DNA of 64,000 nt from Tetrapyrgos nigripes. Lineage: Eukaryota; Basidiomycota; Agaricomycetes; Agaricales; Campanellaceae. Within the stretch, counting starts at the first letter, position 1. Every line of letters starts with the position of its first letter. The stretch covers positions 310,001 through 374,000 of the forward strand of contig JAACJM010000017.1 in assembly GCA_013368315.1 (NCBI GenBank), written 5' to 3'. Of this stretch, positions 22,604 to 33,354 are shown one piece after another. The notes beneath the pieces were generated by a model, which worked only from the letters and a program-made list of their open reading frames with translations, did no database searches and had not been told where the DNA came from. The position numbers and the translations under genes are program-made.

Positions 22604-24540
22604 ATTGATTAAAGATACAAGTCAAATTCCAAGGGATAATACAGTGGCCTTCTCTCAATGCAAATAGCTCAAATTTCCAAGAAGAAACATAATTAAATTT
22701 CTGGTAGGTAAGATAAATTTCCAATGGGTATAATTCAGTTTCCAGTGCGGGGTATAATTCAATTTCCTGGGATACAGGGTATCAAATTCCTCAGGGAGAA
22801 TGACACTTGGAGGCAGAAGAATGCGTGAGCTTGATGCATATTTGAAAGGTGAAGGTGACATGAGATGGCGGTGGTAGAGAGAAATTGAAGCAAAGATTAT
22901 ATTTGAGATGGTGGCGGCCAGCAGTAGAAGAAAAGTTGATGATGCGATAATAGGTGGTTTTTGTAATTAAGTGCTAGGAACTACACCCAAACACAAAACC
23001 GTATACAAATGTAAATGAGATGAGTGTTCCAAGTAGTCAGAGTACTCAAACTCCCAGTTTACTTGTACTATAAGTACTTTTGATCGGGGTTTTTTTCAAT
23101 GAAGTTAGTGCTTAGCGCACAACACAATAAACACAAGTTTAACACCAAGGGGATCAACGAGTCCCAAATCAAACACTTAATAGACCAAAAGGTCAACACA
23201 AAGATCACAGTCATAACCACAGAATGTTCAATTTAAACTCTATTATCTCCAACACAATGTTTATACTTGTAGAGAGTGCAGTTAAGTTTGTTTAGAAGCT
23301 TTAGTCCATGTTTCACGTTCTCTACTATTGCTAGTGAGATCTGATACTCTACAGTACGTGGCTTGGGTAGCTACTCAGAATATCTGGTCCTTTTATACTA
23401 CTAGCAGCTACAACTATACAGTTACTTATTTCTTTTTGATGTCCGCTAAAAGGTATGTAGAGAAAATACAAAACAAATCGAAAAATCCATTAGCGAATTC
23501 TACCTATTTCCTCATAAGTAAAGACTTGCTTATTATGGTATACAGAAACTGTCCAATATTATCTAAATATTCGTAGGAACTTTCTTCAGTCCTCTTTGTA
23601 AGCCATCTGGTGTCTTCGTGTACTGTCCTGGTTAGCGAGCATCACATCTATGACTCAGAACACTCCACTTATGACTGCTAGGTCCCTCATACGTGTCCTT
23701 ACGCTAGGGGCATAGGGTTTTCTTGTAGTTTCTTTATTCTGTTCAGTTTTCCTTTCCCTTTTCTCCAATCTTGCTTTATATGCACTCTATGCATTGCCAA
23801 CAGTCTACTACTTAGTCCTACATACAAGTCCAGCTCTTCTGCAGTCCTGTTCGCATACTTATTCACCCTTCAACACTTTCAACACCTAGATTTATCCTTA
23901 TCTGGAAATACTGTTACCCATTTGGGTTGTATTCTGATCGTTCAGATGTACTGCGACTTAGTGCTTCTGTCCCTTATATCTCTGTGTAGAGATGTCTGTT
24001 CACTATCCCCTCTGTACTGATGGATAGCTGACTTCTCTGGGATCCTGTACATATATACTTTGTCCTACTTTTATCCACATGTACCTTTTACAGATACTTA
24101 AGATTCCTTCGAAGCCATCTTAGTACTACAGGATTTACCAATACATAGATCTAGACCTAGCATGCTTGTCCACATGTCTGATCTTAGCACTGTCTTCTCT
24201 GATCAACCTTTTGGCCAAGGATTGTGCTGCTTACACATTCCTATGCCCGCAAATAGGGGCTATCTCACACTTCACTGTCCCTTTGGATCACGCTAGCAGT
24301 ACTAGTAGTTATAATAGGATTCGAAAGCCTTTGTAGGCTATCTTTATTATTTGGTGGGTCTGCTATCATAACTCCAACTCATACATATCTATCATAGTAC
24401 TTAGAATGAGTTGTTTCTCCATCCATAAGCACTTAATATTATTGTACCATTGTTTTCTAGTCCTGCTAGGTATTAACTAGCAGTTCAGGGCTCACTCTAG
24501 TCCTCTTATTCCCTTAAAGAATGTCAAAAACTGATATTAT
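22604..24540. other. AT-rich stretch without a recognised gene
   Basis: The first 300 bp (22640-22800) repeat the phrase AAATTTCC/AATTTCC at irregular spacing and may be the Helitron 5' leader. The rest looks LTR-like in composition, with no domain-bearing frame. I could not find a matching pair of ends with a target duplication. A local palindrome TGCTAG...CTAGCA lies at 24464-24482. Confidence 0.4.
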
Positions 24541-25507
24541 GGGCCAAAATCTAAGTATGTATATCGCAAATTTGTATGGCGTATCAGTGAGACCAGAAGA
24601 CATCAAGGAAAGGAAAATATGCTGGATACAAAAGACATGAAGTATGAAACTGCTGTTGAGACAAGATCAAGGATTCCAAAGGTCATGATTGCAAGAAAAC
24701 AGTGATGCAAAGGATATTGACAGTCATTGAGTTGATGTGTAGGACCAGCAGGTATGACACGAGAAAGGGTGGTGAGATAGAAGGAAAAGGGAAGAAAAGA
24801 TACAGGGGAGAGATAAGTTAGCAGCTCGTTATCATATGAGCCATGCTATGTACCAAAAATGGTCTGACAGGAAAGTTGTACTCATATCATTGGCAACTCT
24901 ACAATCTACCTGCAGTGGTCACAATCATGAGCCCCTGTAAAAACAGAGGGGGACTGGGGATAAAGCATTACTGGTGGAAGGATGTCTCGTGGGGTAAAAG
25001 CTGGCAAGGCCAAATTAGTCAGATGATAAAACACACTATGAAAAGACAAGAAAAGCTGGTGAAAACAGACCAGATGGCCAAGCCAAACGCCTGCAGCAAA
25101 TAACGACATTGTTACCTTCATGAATAGTGAGTAATGAAGAGTAAGGGTGAAGGATGATGGGTGTTGCAGAGCAAGTGCATTGCAGACCACACACTGTTCA
25201 GCAACAGCCGGTGTGTGGTAAAGAGCACACACTTGGCTCAAAGTAGTAGGTGTAGACAGAACAGCAGTAGACACACTGTGGGGTTCCCATAGGTTACTAT
25301 GTAGCCTATCGTAGGTTGATATGCCAGATCAACCTACAATTGAAGGCAGCCTATCTTGTTGGCTGGAATATAAGCAATGAACTAAGCTACTGTAGACTGA
25401 AAAGGAACCTTTGGTATAACCTATATCTATGGACACGAATCGACTAATGAATTATCCTTTGGTAGGTTGATTTTCAGTTTAAGTGAGAATGGTCAAAAAA
25501 TCTATAA
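24541..25507. other. 3' flank and possible subterminal repeats of the Tnp2 transposon
   Basis: No gene is seen up to about 25280. From 25284 to 25480 short variants of CCATAGGTTAC, TAGCCTAT and TAGGTTGAT recur in both orientations. A related phrase CCATAGGCTACAATTTGTCC occurs in inverse orientation at about 38303-38326, beyond the other end of the Tnp2 coding region. I infer subterminal or terminal inverted repeats of the Tnp2 element. The exact ends were not found. Confidence 0.4.
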
Positions 25508-25603
25508 CTAGTCATCGGACTCTATATACAAAGTCCATTTGAGTACTCCGCTTCGGTCTAGTAATACCTGTCCTGTCTTGTTGCAGTTCTTCACCCTACC
25601 CAT

Positions 25604-26081
25604 TGTCAAGAACGTTGTCACTTAGCAATTAACCACCCAAGTCACACGATGAACAAGATGGATTGACAAGATACAAGAGGCGAGAGAGATATAAAGAGAT
25701 AATGAAGGCGAGAGGGAAACGAGTAGCTGACTATGCTCGACACTGCACTGTACTGAGAACGGAGTGGAGACAAAGTGAACAGACTAAGGAACCTAGCTAC
25801 GAGATCTAAGATATATATAGAAGAGAAGTGAATATGTGAGAATGTCCATGGAGCCTAGGGATCGGAGGAGATAAGAACGTGAGTCAAGTAGAGAAATATG
25901 TACGTGAGAATGTCCATGGAGGTAAAGGAAGCGGAGAAGTGAGTCATAGATCCAAGAGACGATGATGAGAAGTAATCAGTATTTATGGGTTTATGGAAGA
26001 TGTTAGAATGGGGAATAGAAGTGAATAGATAATGGAAGGGAATAGAGAGAAAATGAAGGAGGCGGGAGGCAATTCATGACA
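25604..26081 (-). repeat. 3' LTR of Ty3 no. 1 (478 bp)
   Basis: On the plus strand it begins TGTCAAGAACG and ends AATTCATGACA. In element orientation it reads TGTCATGAATT to CTTGACA. A TATA-like ATATATAT tract near 25810 may be the promoter of the LTR. Confidence 0.95.
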
Positions 26082-26096
26082 CTACCCCCCTTTTTA
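26082..26096 (-). promoter_or_regulatory. Polypurine tract of Ty3 no. 1
   Basis: On the minus strand AAAAAGGGGGGTAG directly precedes the 3' LTR, the position from which plus-strand DNA synthesis is primed. It overlaps the end of the accessory ORF by a few bases. Confidence 0.85.
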
Positions 26097-26639
26097 GGTC
26101 GAGCTTTCACCGGAGCTCAGAAGCCAACTGGTCCACTGCTTCGTCCACTGCTTCTTGATTTGTTTGTCCAGGCCACGTATAGTCGGCCAAGTTTCTGGTA
26201 AGTCATGGGGGAAGTTACCCCATCCCGTTAGGGCTGACTCGCGTCCTTCCCATCCTAATCCTTCCCATGTACCCCATCCGTTGTTGTTGTCATTTGCTGT
26301 ACCCCATCCGGTGTTGTCGTCGACATAGTTTAACTGAGTGCTCCCTCCCCATACGCTCGCATCCCCCCACCCTAGGTTGTTTTGTTCGTTGGGTCGCAGG
26401 CTAGACCGGTAGGTAGCGCATCTCGACCGGTGTCCTGCTCCTAACCTGCATCGTTTGGACGACTCATGCCCTGGCCAGATGCACTGATTGCACCCGCTGT
26501 GTCTCCCCGTGTGCCCTTCGTCTAACCTGCAGCGCCGGCCTGATCGTTGACCATATCTGCAGCGTCCGGTGTTGTCCGTCAATGGGTCGAGTGTCGTCGT
26601 AGTGGTGGTCGAGACTGTGATAGCGATGGGTGTGGACAT
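26094..26639 (-). CDS. Accessory ORF of Ty3 no. 1: Cys/His clusters plus GW/WG-rich region (181 aa, unknown function)
   Basis: This frame lies between the chromodomain and the polypurine tract, is intact, and starts in a favourable context (CCAACATGTC). The N-terminus is Thr-rich. Residues 27-50 hold C-x9-C-x5-H-x3-H-x2-C (with CRLDEGHTGRH), and residues 53-74 hold C-x4-H-x5-C-x5-H-x3-C (with CRLGAGHRSRC), so it likely binds zinc. Residues 90-141 contain six tryptophans in GW or WG dipeptides (GWG, VWGG, GWG, GWG, GWEG, GWG) in a Gly/Asn/Asp-rich background. The C-terminus is Trp/Lys-rich. I recognise no named family. GW/WG repeats are known Argonaute-binding hooks in plant and yeast proteins and in some viral silencing suppressors, so an anti-silencing or nucleic-acid role is possible but is inference. 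The related Ty3 no. 2 lacks the ORF. Confidence 0.7.
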   Translation of the reverse strand: MSTPIAITVSTTTTTTLDPLTDNTGRCRYGQRSGRRCRLDEGHTGRHSGCNQCIWPGHESSKRCRLGAGHRSRCATYRSSLRPNEQNNLGWGDASVWGGSTQLNYVDDNTGWGTANDNNNGWGTWEGLGWEGRESALTGWGNFPHDLPETWPTIRGLDKQIKKQWTKQWTSWLLSSGESST

Positions 26640-26796
26640 GTTGGCGTGTGCTATGAGGGTAAAGAGGTGTTTTGGTAGGATGTGGTTGAGCTCTGTTCTG
26701 TTGTTCGAGTTCGATGTGGTTGGCTTTTAACGAGTTCGTGTCCGCGGTAGCGCGGGGCGGCCAAGTTTGTCCGGTGAATTGTGACAGTAGATGCCG

Positions 26797-29700
26797 TTAA
26801 TGTCGGTAAGCTCGGGGATGTCTCTGGTGGAATTCTTCGATCATGTCCTTTACCTTGGTCAGGTTTGACGTGGGTACCCAAGTATTTTCCGAGTCAGGGT
26901 AGTCCAACCATTTGATGAGGTATTGAGTCCCTTTTCTATTCCTGGTTGGTTTGGAGTCTAGTATCATTTCGACATCGTATTCTTCGTCTGCGTCTAGTAG
27001 TTCCGCGGGAGGTTCGGGGTAGTTTGGTCCGTGGGCGTCTGTTTCCACGTACAGCATTAATAGGGAAGCGTGGAAGACGGGATGTATCCGCCAGGTTGTC
27101 AGTAATTTCAATTTGTAGTTGACCTGGCTGATTACTTCAATGATCTCGAATGGTCCATGACGACGATCGGACAACTTAGCTTTTGGTCTCGTTGTCTTCA
27201 GGTTTTTTCCATCGAGTAGCACCCTATCTCCGACTTTGTACCCTGTCCAGGAAATGGAGTGGTTACCATGCTGTGCTTTCATCGTTTCGGCAGCCGACGT
27301 TAGGCTTGCTTTGAGTTCGTCCCTGAGTTGGTTGAGGTTTTCGAGTCGTTCCTCTACTGTCAGTAGGTTAGAGGTTGGATTAAATGATGGGAAGAAGCGT
27401 GGTTGGTATCTGTGTAAGAGTTCAAAGGGGGATTTTCCCGTCGCCGAATGTATTCTGGTGTTATGGCTGAATTCGGCGTATGGTAGATAGTCCACCCAGT
27501 CTTCTTGTCGATAGTTGCAAAAGATCCGTAAGAACTGTTCCAATTCCTGATTGTATCGCTCCGACTCTCCGTCGGTCTGTGGGTGATAAGCGGTACTAAG
27601 GGCTGAAGTTATGCCTAGCTTCTCATGGACCGTGGCCATGACCTTGCTAGCGAACTGCGGGCCCCAGTCAGATATCATCTTGTCCCATAACCCGTATCGC
27701 CGCCAAGTGTTGTCAAGTAGTAGATTCACTGTCCCGTCACTGTCAATTGTTTTCGTACACGGCGATATGATGACCGTTTTTGTTGACTTGTCAACTGTGA
27801 CGTGGATTGCATTGAAACCTTTGCATTCAGGGAGATCCGTGATGAAGTCGGTGGTGATAGTCCCAAACGGTCGTTCTGGGATTTCGGTGGGAATCAAGGG
27901 GATCCGAGTGGGATGATTGTTGGTTTTCGTCGCTTGGCATTTGGCGCAGCCGGTTACGTAGTCCTTGACGAAGACTGACATTCCTGGCCACCAAAATTCC
28001 CTGCTGACTAGTTCGTAAGTTTTGTATCGTCCGGGGTGTCCCGTTGCCAGGGAATCATGGTGTAGTTTTACGATATCCCGTCGGAGATCGTTGTCTGCTG
28101 GTACATAGATTTTGCCTGGGAATAGGATGATTCCATCTTCGTAGTTCCATTCCTGTAGATTTTTCACCAGCGAACGTGGTCCGTTTCGTAGGATGACATC
28201 TAAGGCACTTACTACCTCTAGGTCCCTCTTGGGACATTCCTTGATTCTCCGTCGTAGTTCTACGTCCCCTATGGCGGTTACTGTTCCTTGTCTAGTCGCT
28301 CGAATTCGAAAGAATTTGGGGTCGAGAAGGATTCTGTTTGTGTTGTCATTCTCGGTCCCAATTTTGTGATCTGGTCGTCTAGACAGCGGGTCAGCTTTAT
28401 TCAGATTTCCGGGTTTATGTTGGAGGGAGAACTCAAATCGTGTAAGGAATAGCGCCCATCATGCCTGTCGTCGACTGAGTTTTTGGGCGGTCTGGAAATA
28501 TTCTAAGTTCCGGTGGTCGGTGAAGATTTCGATAGAGTGGGGGGCTCCCTCCAAATAGTGTCTCCACGCTTCTAGCGCCCGTATGATTGCCAATAGTTCT
28601 TTATCGTGGATGTCGTAGTTTCGTTCGGTTTCCGAGAGGGATTTGGAGATGTAGGCGACTGGATGCCATCGATTGTCTTCCCCGGTTTGCATAAGTATCC
28701 CTCCCGTTGCGTAGTCTGATGCGTCTACTTCCACTCGGTATGGCTTTGTGTGATCTGGCATCAGTAAAACGGGTTTGGATGTGAACGCCGTTTTGAGGGA
28801 TTGAAATGCTTTTTTGGCCTCTGTCCCCCAGTTCCAGCGGTTGTCCTTCCTTGTCAGATCGAAGAGGGGACGTGCGATTTTCGAAAAGTCTTTGATGAAG
28901 CGTCTGTAAAAGTTTCCGAATCCTAGGAAGGCCTGAACCTCCTTTACCGTTTTGGGGATTGGCCATTCAAGTACTCCTTCTACCTTCACTGGGTCCATTG
29001 ACAGGGTATCGTGAGAGACGATCAGTCCCAAGAAGTCGACTTTGTCTGCTTCGAAGACGCATTTTTCAGGTTTGGCATATAGGTCGTTGTCCCTTAGTCG
29101 TTGTAGGACGGTTCGGACTAATTTTCGATGTTCACCTAGGTCGTGAGTGAATATTAAAATATCATCCATATAGACGACGATCTTCCCTTGGTCAATGAGA
29201 TCTTTGAAGATAGTGTTCATCATCGCCTGAAAGGTCGCCGGCGAGTTCATTAATCCAAAAAACATGACCGTTGGTTCGAATAACCCTCAGTTGGTTTTGA
29301 AGGCGGCCTTCCATTCGTCCCCTTCTTTGATATGGATGTTATTGTATCCCCACCGTAGGTCGATTTTACTGAACACGTATGCGTTTTGGAGTTTGTCGAT
29401 TAGTTCTGGAATGAGGGGCAGTGGGTATGCGTTTTTCACGGTACCCTTATTGAGCGCTCTGTAATCCTGTACTGGGCGTAGTTTTCCGTCCTTTTTCTTG
29501 ACAAAGAAGAAGGGACTTGCCATTGGGGACTTCGATGGTTTGATGTATCCTTTTTCGAGGTTTTCGTTTAAGAAGGAGTCGAGTTCGGATTGCTCGCTTG
29601 GGGAGAGCGGATATGTTTTACATGCGCGTGGTTGGAAGCCGTCTTGTAGTTCAATCGCATGATCACAATTACTTCGTTGGGGTAGGCGTTCTGAAGTCTT

Positions 29701-30540
29701 TTTGTCGAACACTGACAAGTATTCATGGTATTGTTTAGGTATTTGTTCTTGCAATGAGGTCGCTGAGTTTGTGGATTCGTTTTCAGTTTTTTTTTGCGCT
29801 TTGGTGAAGGCAGCTCGGATACTCAGCTTGGTACCTGACGACTCTTCATCAGGGTCAGTGGGGGTGTCTAGATATTCCATAACGAGTTCACTCCATTGCC
29901 CCGGGACATTCCATTGTCCAGTCGTATCTTCTGAGGTGAGCATTGCTCCTAAGTCGATCCGTTGTAATTGGATCTTCCTAGATCGCTGTGATCGTCGTTG
30001 TCCCGCTATCTTGGGTTGCGGCGTTATTTTGTGAGGGCCCACGATATCTTTGAATGTTACTTGGTAGTCTTTGTGATGTGTCCTAGGGTCGACTATTTCA
30101 GGTTCCTTCACTTTTGGAGGGGAGTTTTTCGACTTAGCTTTGGGTTGTACTGGGGTCCTTTTTTGTGTACAAGCGCTAGGACATCGCGTTAGGTTGATTT
30201 CCGGTGTTGTCCAGTCGATCTCCAGATTGTGGTGTTGTAACCAATCGGTACCTAAAATGATATCGTGATCTCCGATATCTGTGATGTAAAATTCGGCGGT
30301 TTCCTCGTGGTGAGACTGGCGGTTTTGGGTGTAAATCCGTAGTTTTTGAATGGTGTAATGTTTTACCCATCCCATTACGTTTTCTGATCCGTCGACGTTT
30401 CGGACCGGAAATGGTTTTTCTAGGGGAATACGACTGAGATGATGTTTTTGGGCGAAGGCATCATTAATGATGATTCCTTCTGCTCCACTGTCTAGTAGAG
30501 CGGTTGCGTCGATTTTTCGTCCAGTTATTTTCCCGATCAA
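26797..30540 (-). pseudogene. Pol of Ty3 no. 1: protease, RT, RNase H, integrase, chromodomain
   Basis: One frame of about 1,247 codons is interrupted only by TGA at 29287 (KTN-stop-GLF) and 28459 (RRQA-stop-WAL), both at positions where the family has Arg. The protease shows LLDSGAEG (about 30490) and ILGTDWLQHH. RT shows KKDGKLRPVQDYRALN, FSKIDLRWGYNN, MFFGLMNSPATFQ and YMDD (about 29160). RNase H shows VEVDASDYATGG (about 28730) and FTDHRNLEYF. Integrase has the HHCC finger (about 28060-27930) and a DDE core (TTDFITDLP, SDWGPQF, HPQTDGESERYN). A chromodomain (26979-26800) ends the chain with YDVEMILDSK and YLIKWLDYPDSENTW. The frame upstream of 30540 is open to about 30577, where a TGA interrupts it, so the true pol start is uncertain. 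Confidence 0.92.
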
Positions 30541-30710
30541 TTCGGTTTTAAGCTCTATTGATGGGGTCTGTTGATTTCAAGTGATTGCCGTGATTCTTAA
30601 TTCAGATAGGGATCGTGGCTTACGAAAGGGTATAGGGCTCGTGTATTGCCTGTGTTTTACTGGTACGTATGTCCATGTCCCTCCTCCTGATGACGTAGCA
30701 GGGGAGGTAT

Positions 30711-32314
30711 TCAAAAATCCGCTTCCGTTACGAACTTCTTCACTCCGATTCTGGTCGTGAGTTCTGAGAGATTATTTGTGGTAGCGCCGGTCCCGGGCTC
30801 TGCGGTTTCTGTGGTGATTGCGGTTTTCTTTATGGATGGTCTCCAGGTCGTATTGTTGGGAGTGATCGGAGGCGTATTAGGGAACGTAGGGCAGTCGTTA
30901 CCCATATGTCCCAGTCCTCGACACCTGAAACATCGCCCTTCCCTCCTCATCTTTTCCCTTTCTTGGGGAGTCAGTTTCGGTGGATATTTAGTAATTGAAG
31001 ATGCACCTGGGACGTTGTCTTGGAAGGCATTTACTTCCATGCTTCTCGTTCGACCACTTCTTGTACTCTGTGACCCCCTTCCTGACTGTCCTTCCTCCCT
31101 TCGAGGTTTACTCCATGAGTTTTTCTCTTCCTGTCTTTCTAACCAAATCATGTGTTGTTTTACTGCTGCCTTTTGTAGTGCCGCGAGATTTCTAGGTTGG
31201 GTGGATAGGTAGGAGATCCGGTCTACCAGCCCTCGGGGGAGTCCCTTTCGATACCATTCATTAACGCCTTGTCGTTATAGCCAGTATCGTCAGCGTATCG
31301 TTTGAATTGGGAGTTGTACTTATCTATATCCGCCAGGGCTCCCTCCATTTTGATGTGCTCTATTTTGGTTTGGGCCAGGGTTTCCCGAGCTGCAGGTTTG
31401 AAATCTCGCAGGAACTCTCGTTTTACTTCGTGTAGGGTCCAGAGTTTTTTCGTTTTCGGTTTCGAAGCAGAGGAGTCCTTGTCGGTACTCATATATTCTT
31501 CATCACTATCACTGAAATCGTCTTCTTCCTCAAAGACCTTCTTCATCATACTGCGCGCCCATCGTTTCGCTTCATCTCCTGAGAACAGCGTGAGGAAGAA
31601 TGATATTTTTTCGTCTTCGGTAGGATAGACTTGATCGTTGAGCCGGAGGTAGTTGTTAAATTCGGCCATCCAATCCTTTGTTTGGTTCCGGTCTCCTGTG
31701 AACTTTTCTGGCTTCACTCCTCGTTCCTTGGTAGTCATATTAGGAAAGACCGAGGACTGAGCGTCCTGAGCCTCGTCGTCAGGTGGTGCGACGTCTCGGG
31801 GAGCTTGGGTTCCTCCCGCAGCAGCGGTGGCCGAGGCAGGATTTTCAGACATTCTGAGAGCGGCGTGAATGGAGTGGAAGTCGATTGGGAGTGTGGGATT
31901 GATTGAGATGGGTTCTTGGGCTGCACTAGGAGTACTGTCCGTCGGGGATCTGTTGTGAGGGGAGTGGGGTTCTGGGGAATGTTCGTGAGAAGGAGTTGGT
32001 GACGGGGTTGTGACAGGATTCAGGCTTTCTGCAGTTGGTTCTGATGGGAGTGATTCGAAGAGTGAGACTGGTTCAAGACCGACTGCCTGTTCTTCAATTG
32101 AAAGGGGTCGGTTGTTTACGGAGAGCCGGTTGGGACATGGATGGTTTGTACAAAACTCCCACCGGTTTTGGTGTGAGAAGTAACAATCTTGTTGTCTTTG
32201 GGGAACGTGTGCGTGAGGTCGTCTGAGACAAACGACTAGGGGAGAGGAAACACGGCTAGGGTTTTGTGAGGCTGTGCGTGATCTAGTAGTTCTTGGAATT
32301 CCGCTTTCGCTCAT
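30711..32314 (-). pseudogene. Gag of Ty3 no. 1 with zinc knuckle (one frameshift)
   Basis: ATG at 32314 overlaps the stop of the upstream frame as ATGA. The N-terminal 150 residues are Pro/Ser-rich, with a CTNHPCPNRLSVNNRPLS phrase. A second possible start, MSENPASATAAAG, lies near 31850. The capsid part contains PEKFTGDRNQTKDWMAEFNN and FFLTLFSGDEAKRWAR. The frame is lost by one base near 31250 and resumes with WYRKGLPRGLVDRIS. The zinc knuckle CFRCRGLGHMGNDC (about 30920) is intact and the frame ends at 30711. Pol lies in another frame, so expression would need a frameshift or reinitiation. Gag would form the particle in which reverse transcription occurs. Confidence 0.85.
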
Positions 32315-32874
32315 CCACTCGTTTCAGATTCCGGAAATAAAAGATCCCACTGTTCTCCTGAGACGTCTTCCCAAGAGACCAGTGATCTATAGTAGTTGAT
32401 TATTCTAGGGACTCGGGTTTGGAGATATTCGTGGTATTCCTCTTGGCTGAACTCGAAGATGTCGCTATCTTCGTAGTCGGCGTGACTGAACCAATATGGG
32501 AGGGTTGTTTCTCCTAGTTGAACGAGGTAACACGTATCTGCAATTGCAACGTAGCGTGGAGAGGTGTTTTCAGGTGATATCTTTATTCGGAGGTATTCGG
32601 AGACGGTCACTTCACCTGGAATCCACAATCTCTTGTTGAGTATGATCCAATAGTCGTCGAGTGCGATAGCGTGCTCGCGTACTGTCGTTTCGAGTTCTTC
32701 TCGGTAATTTACGAAGTACTTTGATTTTTCGATAGGGAAAGGATAGAACAGTGGGGGTCGGGTTCGTAGGTTGTTAATAAGAGGTTCGAAGTTAAGAGCC
32801 AGTGTGTTTTTATCGAGGGTCTGTTTGTGAGGTGGGTGTAAGGGAGTCTGTTCAAGTGTCAAGAACGTTGTCAC
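32311..32874 (-). CDS. ATG-less open frame (ORF0) between the 5' LTR and gag of Ty3 no. 1
   Basis: An uninterrupted frame of about 187 codons starts after a TAA just inside the LTR and has no ATG anywhere. The first possible near-cognate start is GTG at 32874. It encodes an aromatic- and acid-rich protein (ALDDYWIILNKRLWIPGEV, HADYEDSDIFEFSQEEYHEY) with no domain I recognise. Its TGA overlaps the gag ATG as ATGA, the layout used for termination-reinitiation in some viruses and retroelements. It might be an N-terminal extension made from a non-ATG start, or a once-coding leader that lost its start. The sibling Ty3 no. 2 has only the first 30 bp or so of this region in common. Confidence 0.5.
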   Translation of the reverse strand: MTTFLTLEQTPLHPPHKQTLDKNTLALNFEPLINNLRTRPPLFYPFPIEKSKYFVNYREELETTVREHAIALDDYWIILNKRLWIPGEVTVSEYLRIKISPENTSPRYVAIADTCYLVQLGETTLPYWFSHADYEDSDIFEFSQEEYHEYLQTRVPRIINYYRSLVSWEDVSGEQWDLLFPESETSG

Positions 32875-33354
32875 TTAGCAATTAACCACCCAAGTCACAC
32901 GATGAACAAGATGGATTGACAAGATACAAGAGGCGAGAGAGATATAAAGAGATAATGAAGGCGAGAGGGAAATGAGTAGCTGACTATGCTCGACACTGCA
33001 CTGTACTGAGAACGGAGTGGAGACAAAGTGAACAGACTAAGGAACCTAGCTACGAGATCTAAGATATATATAGAAGAGAAGTGAATATGTGAGAATGTCC
33101 ATGGAGCCTAGGGATCGGAGGAGATAAGAACGTGAGTCAAGTAGAGAAATATGTACGTGAGAATGTCCATGGAGGTAAAGGAAGCGGAGAAGTGAGTCAT
33201 AGATCCAAGAGACGATGATGAGAAGTAAGAGATGATGATGAGAAGTAATCAGTATTTATGGGTTTATGGAAGATGTTAGAATGGGGAATAGAAGTGAATA
33301 GATAATGGAAGGGAATAGAGAGAAAATGAAGGAGGCGGGAGGCGATTCATGACA
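32857..33354 (-). repeat. 5' LTR of Ty3 no. 1 (498 bp)
   Basis: It is the same sequence as 25604-26081 apart from a 20 bp tandem duplication around 33220-33245 and about two substitutions. The internal region starts (minus strand) CTTGAACAGACTCCC, which is partly shared with Ty3 no. 2 as CTTGAATGAACTCCC and is a candidate primer-binding region. Confidence 0.95.

Larger units (their letters stand above)
25604..33354 (-). mobile_element. Ty3/Gypsy chromodomain retrotransposon no. 1 (young, TSD CCCAT)
   Basis: LTRs at 25604-26081 and 32857-33354 are nearly identical. By eye they differ at about two bases plus one 20 bp tandem duplication in the right copy. Perfect CCCAT repeats lie at 25599-25603 and 33355-33359. 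In element order (minus strand) it carries an ATG-less open frame, gag, pol with protease, RT, RNase H, integrase and chromodomain, an additional 181-codon ORF, and a purine tract before the 3' LTR. Chromodomains in this clade direct insertion to marked chromatin. The element landed in the last exon of the Tnp2 transposase. It is nearly intact apart from one gag frameshift and a few pol stops. Confidence 0.95.

Noticed and set aside
22972..24482. Possible 1.5 kb solo LTR with TGCTAG and CTAGCA ends
   Set aside because: No target duplication matches, and the right-hand CTAGCA is part of a local palindrome, so the pairing may be chance.
26651..26881. 76-codon frame overlapping the chromodomain end
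   Set aside because: It is out of frame with both pol and the accessory ORF, has no motif, and looks like a shadow of the chromodomain coding sequence.
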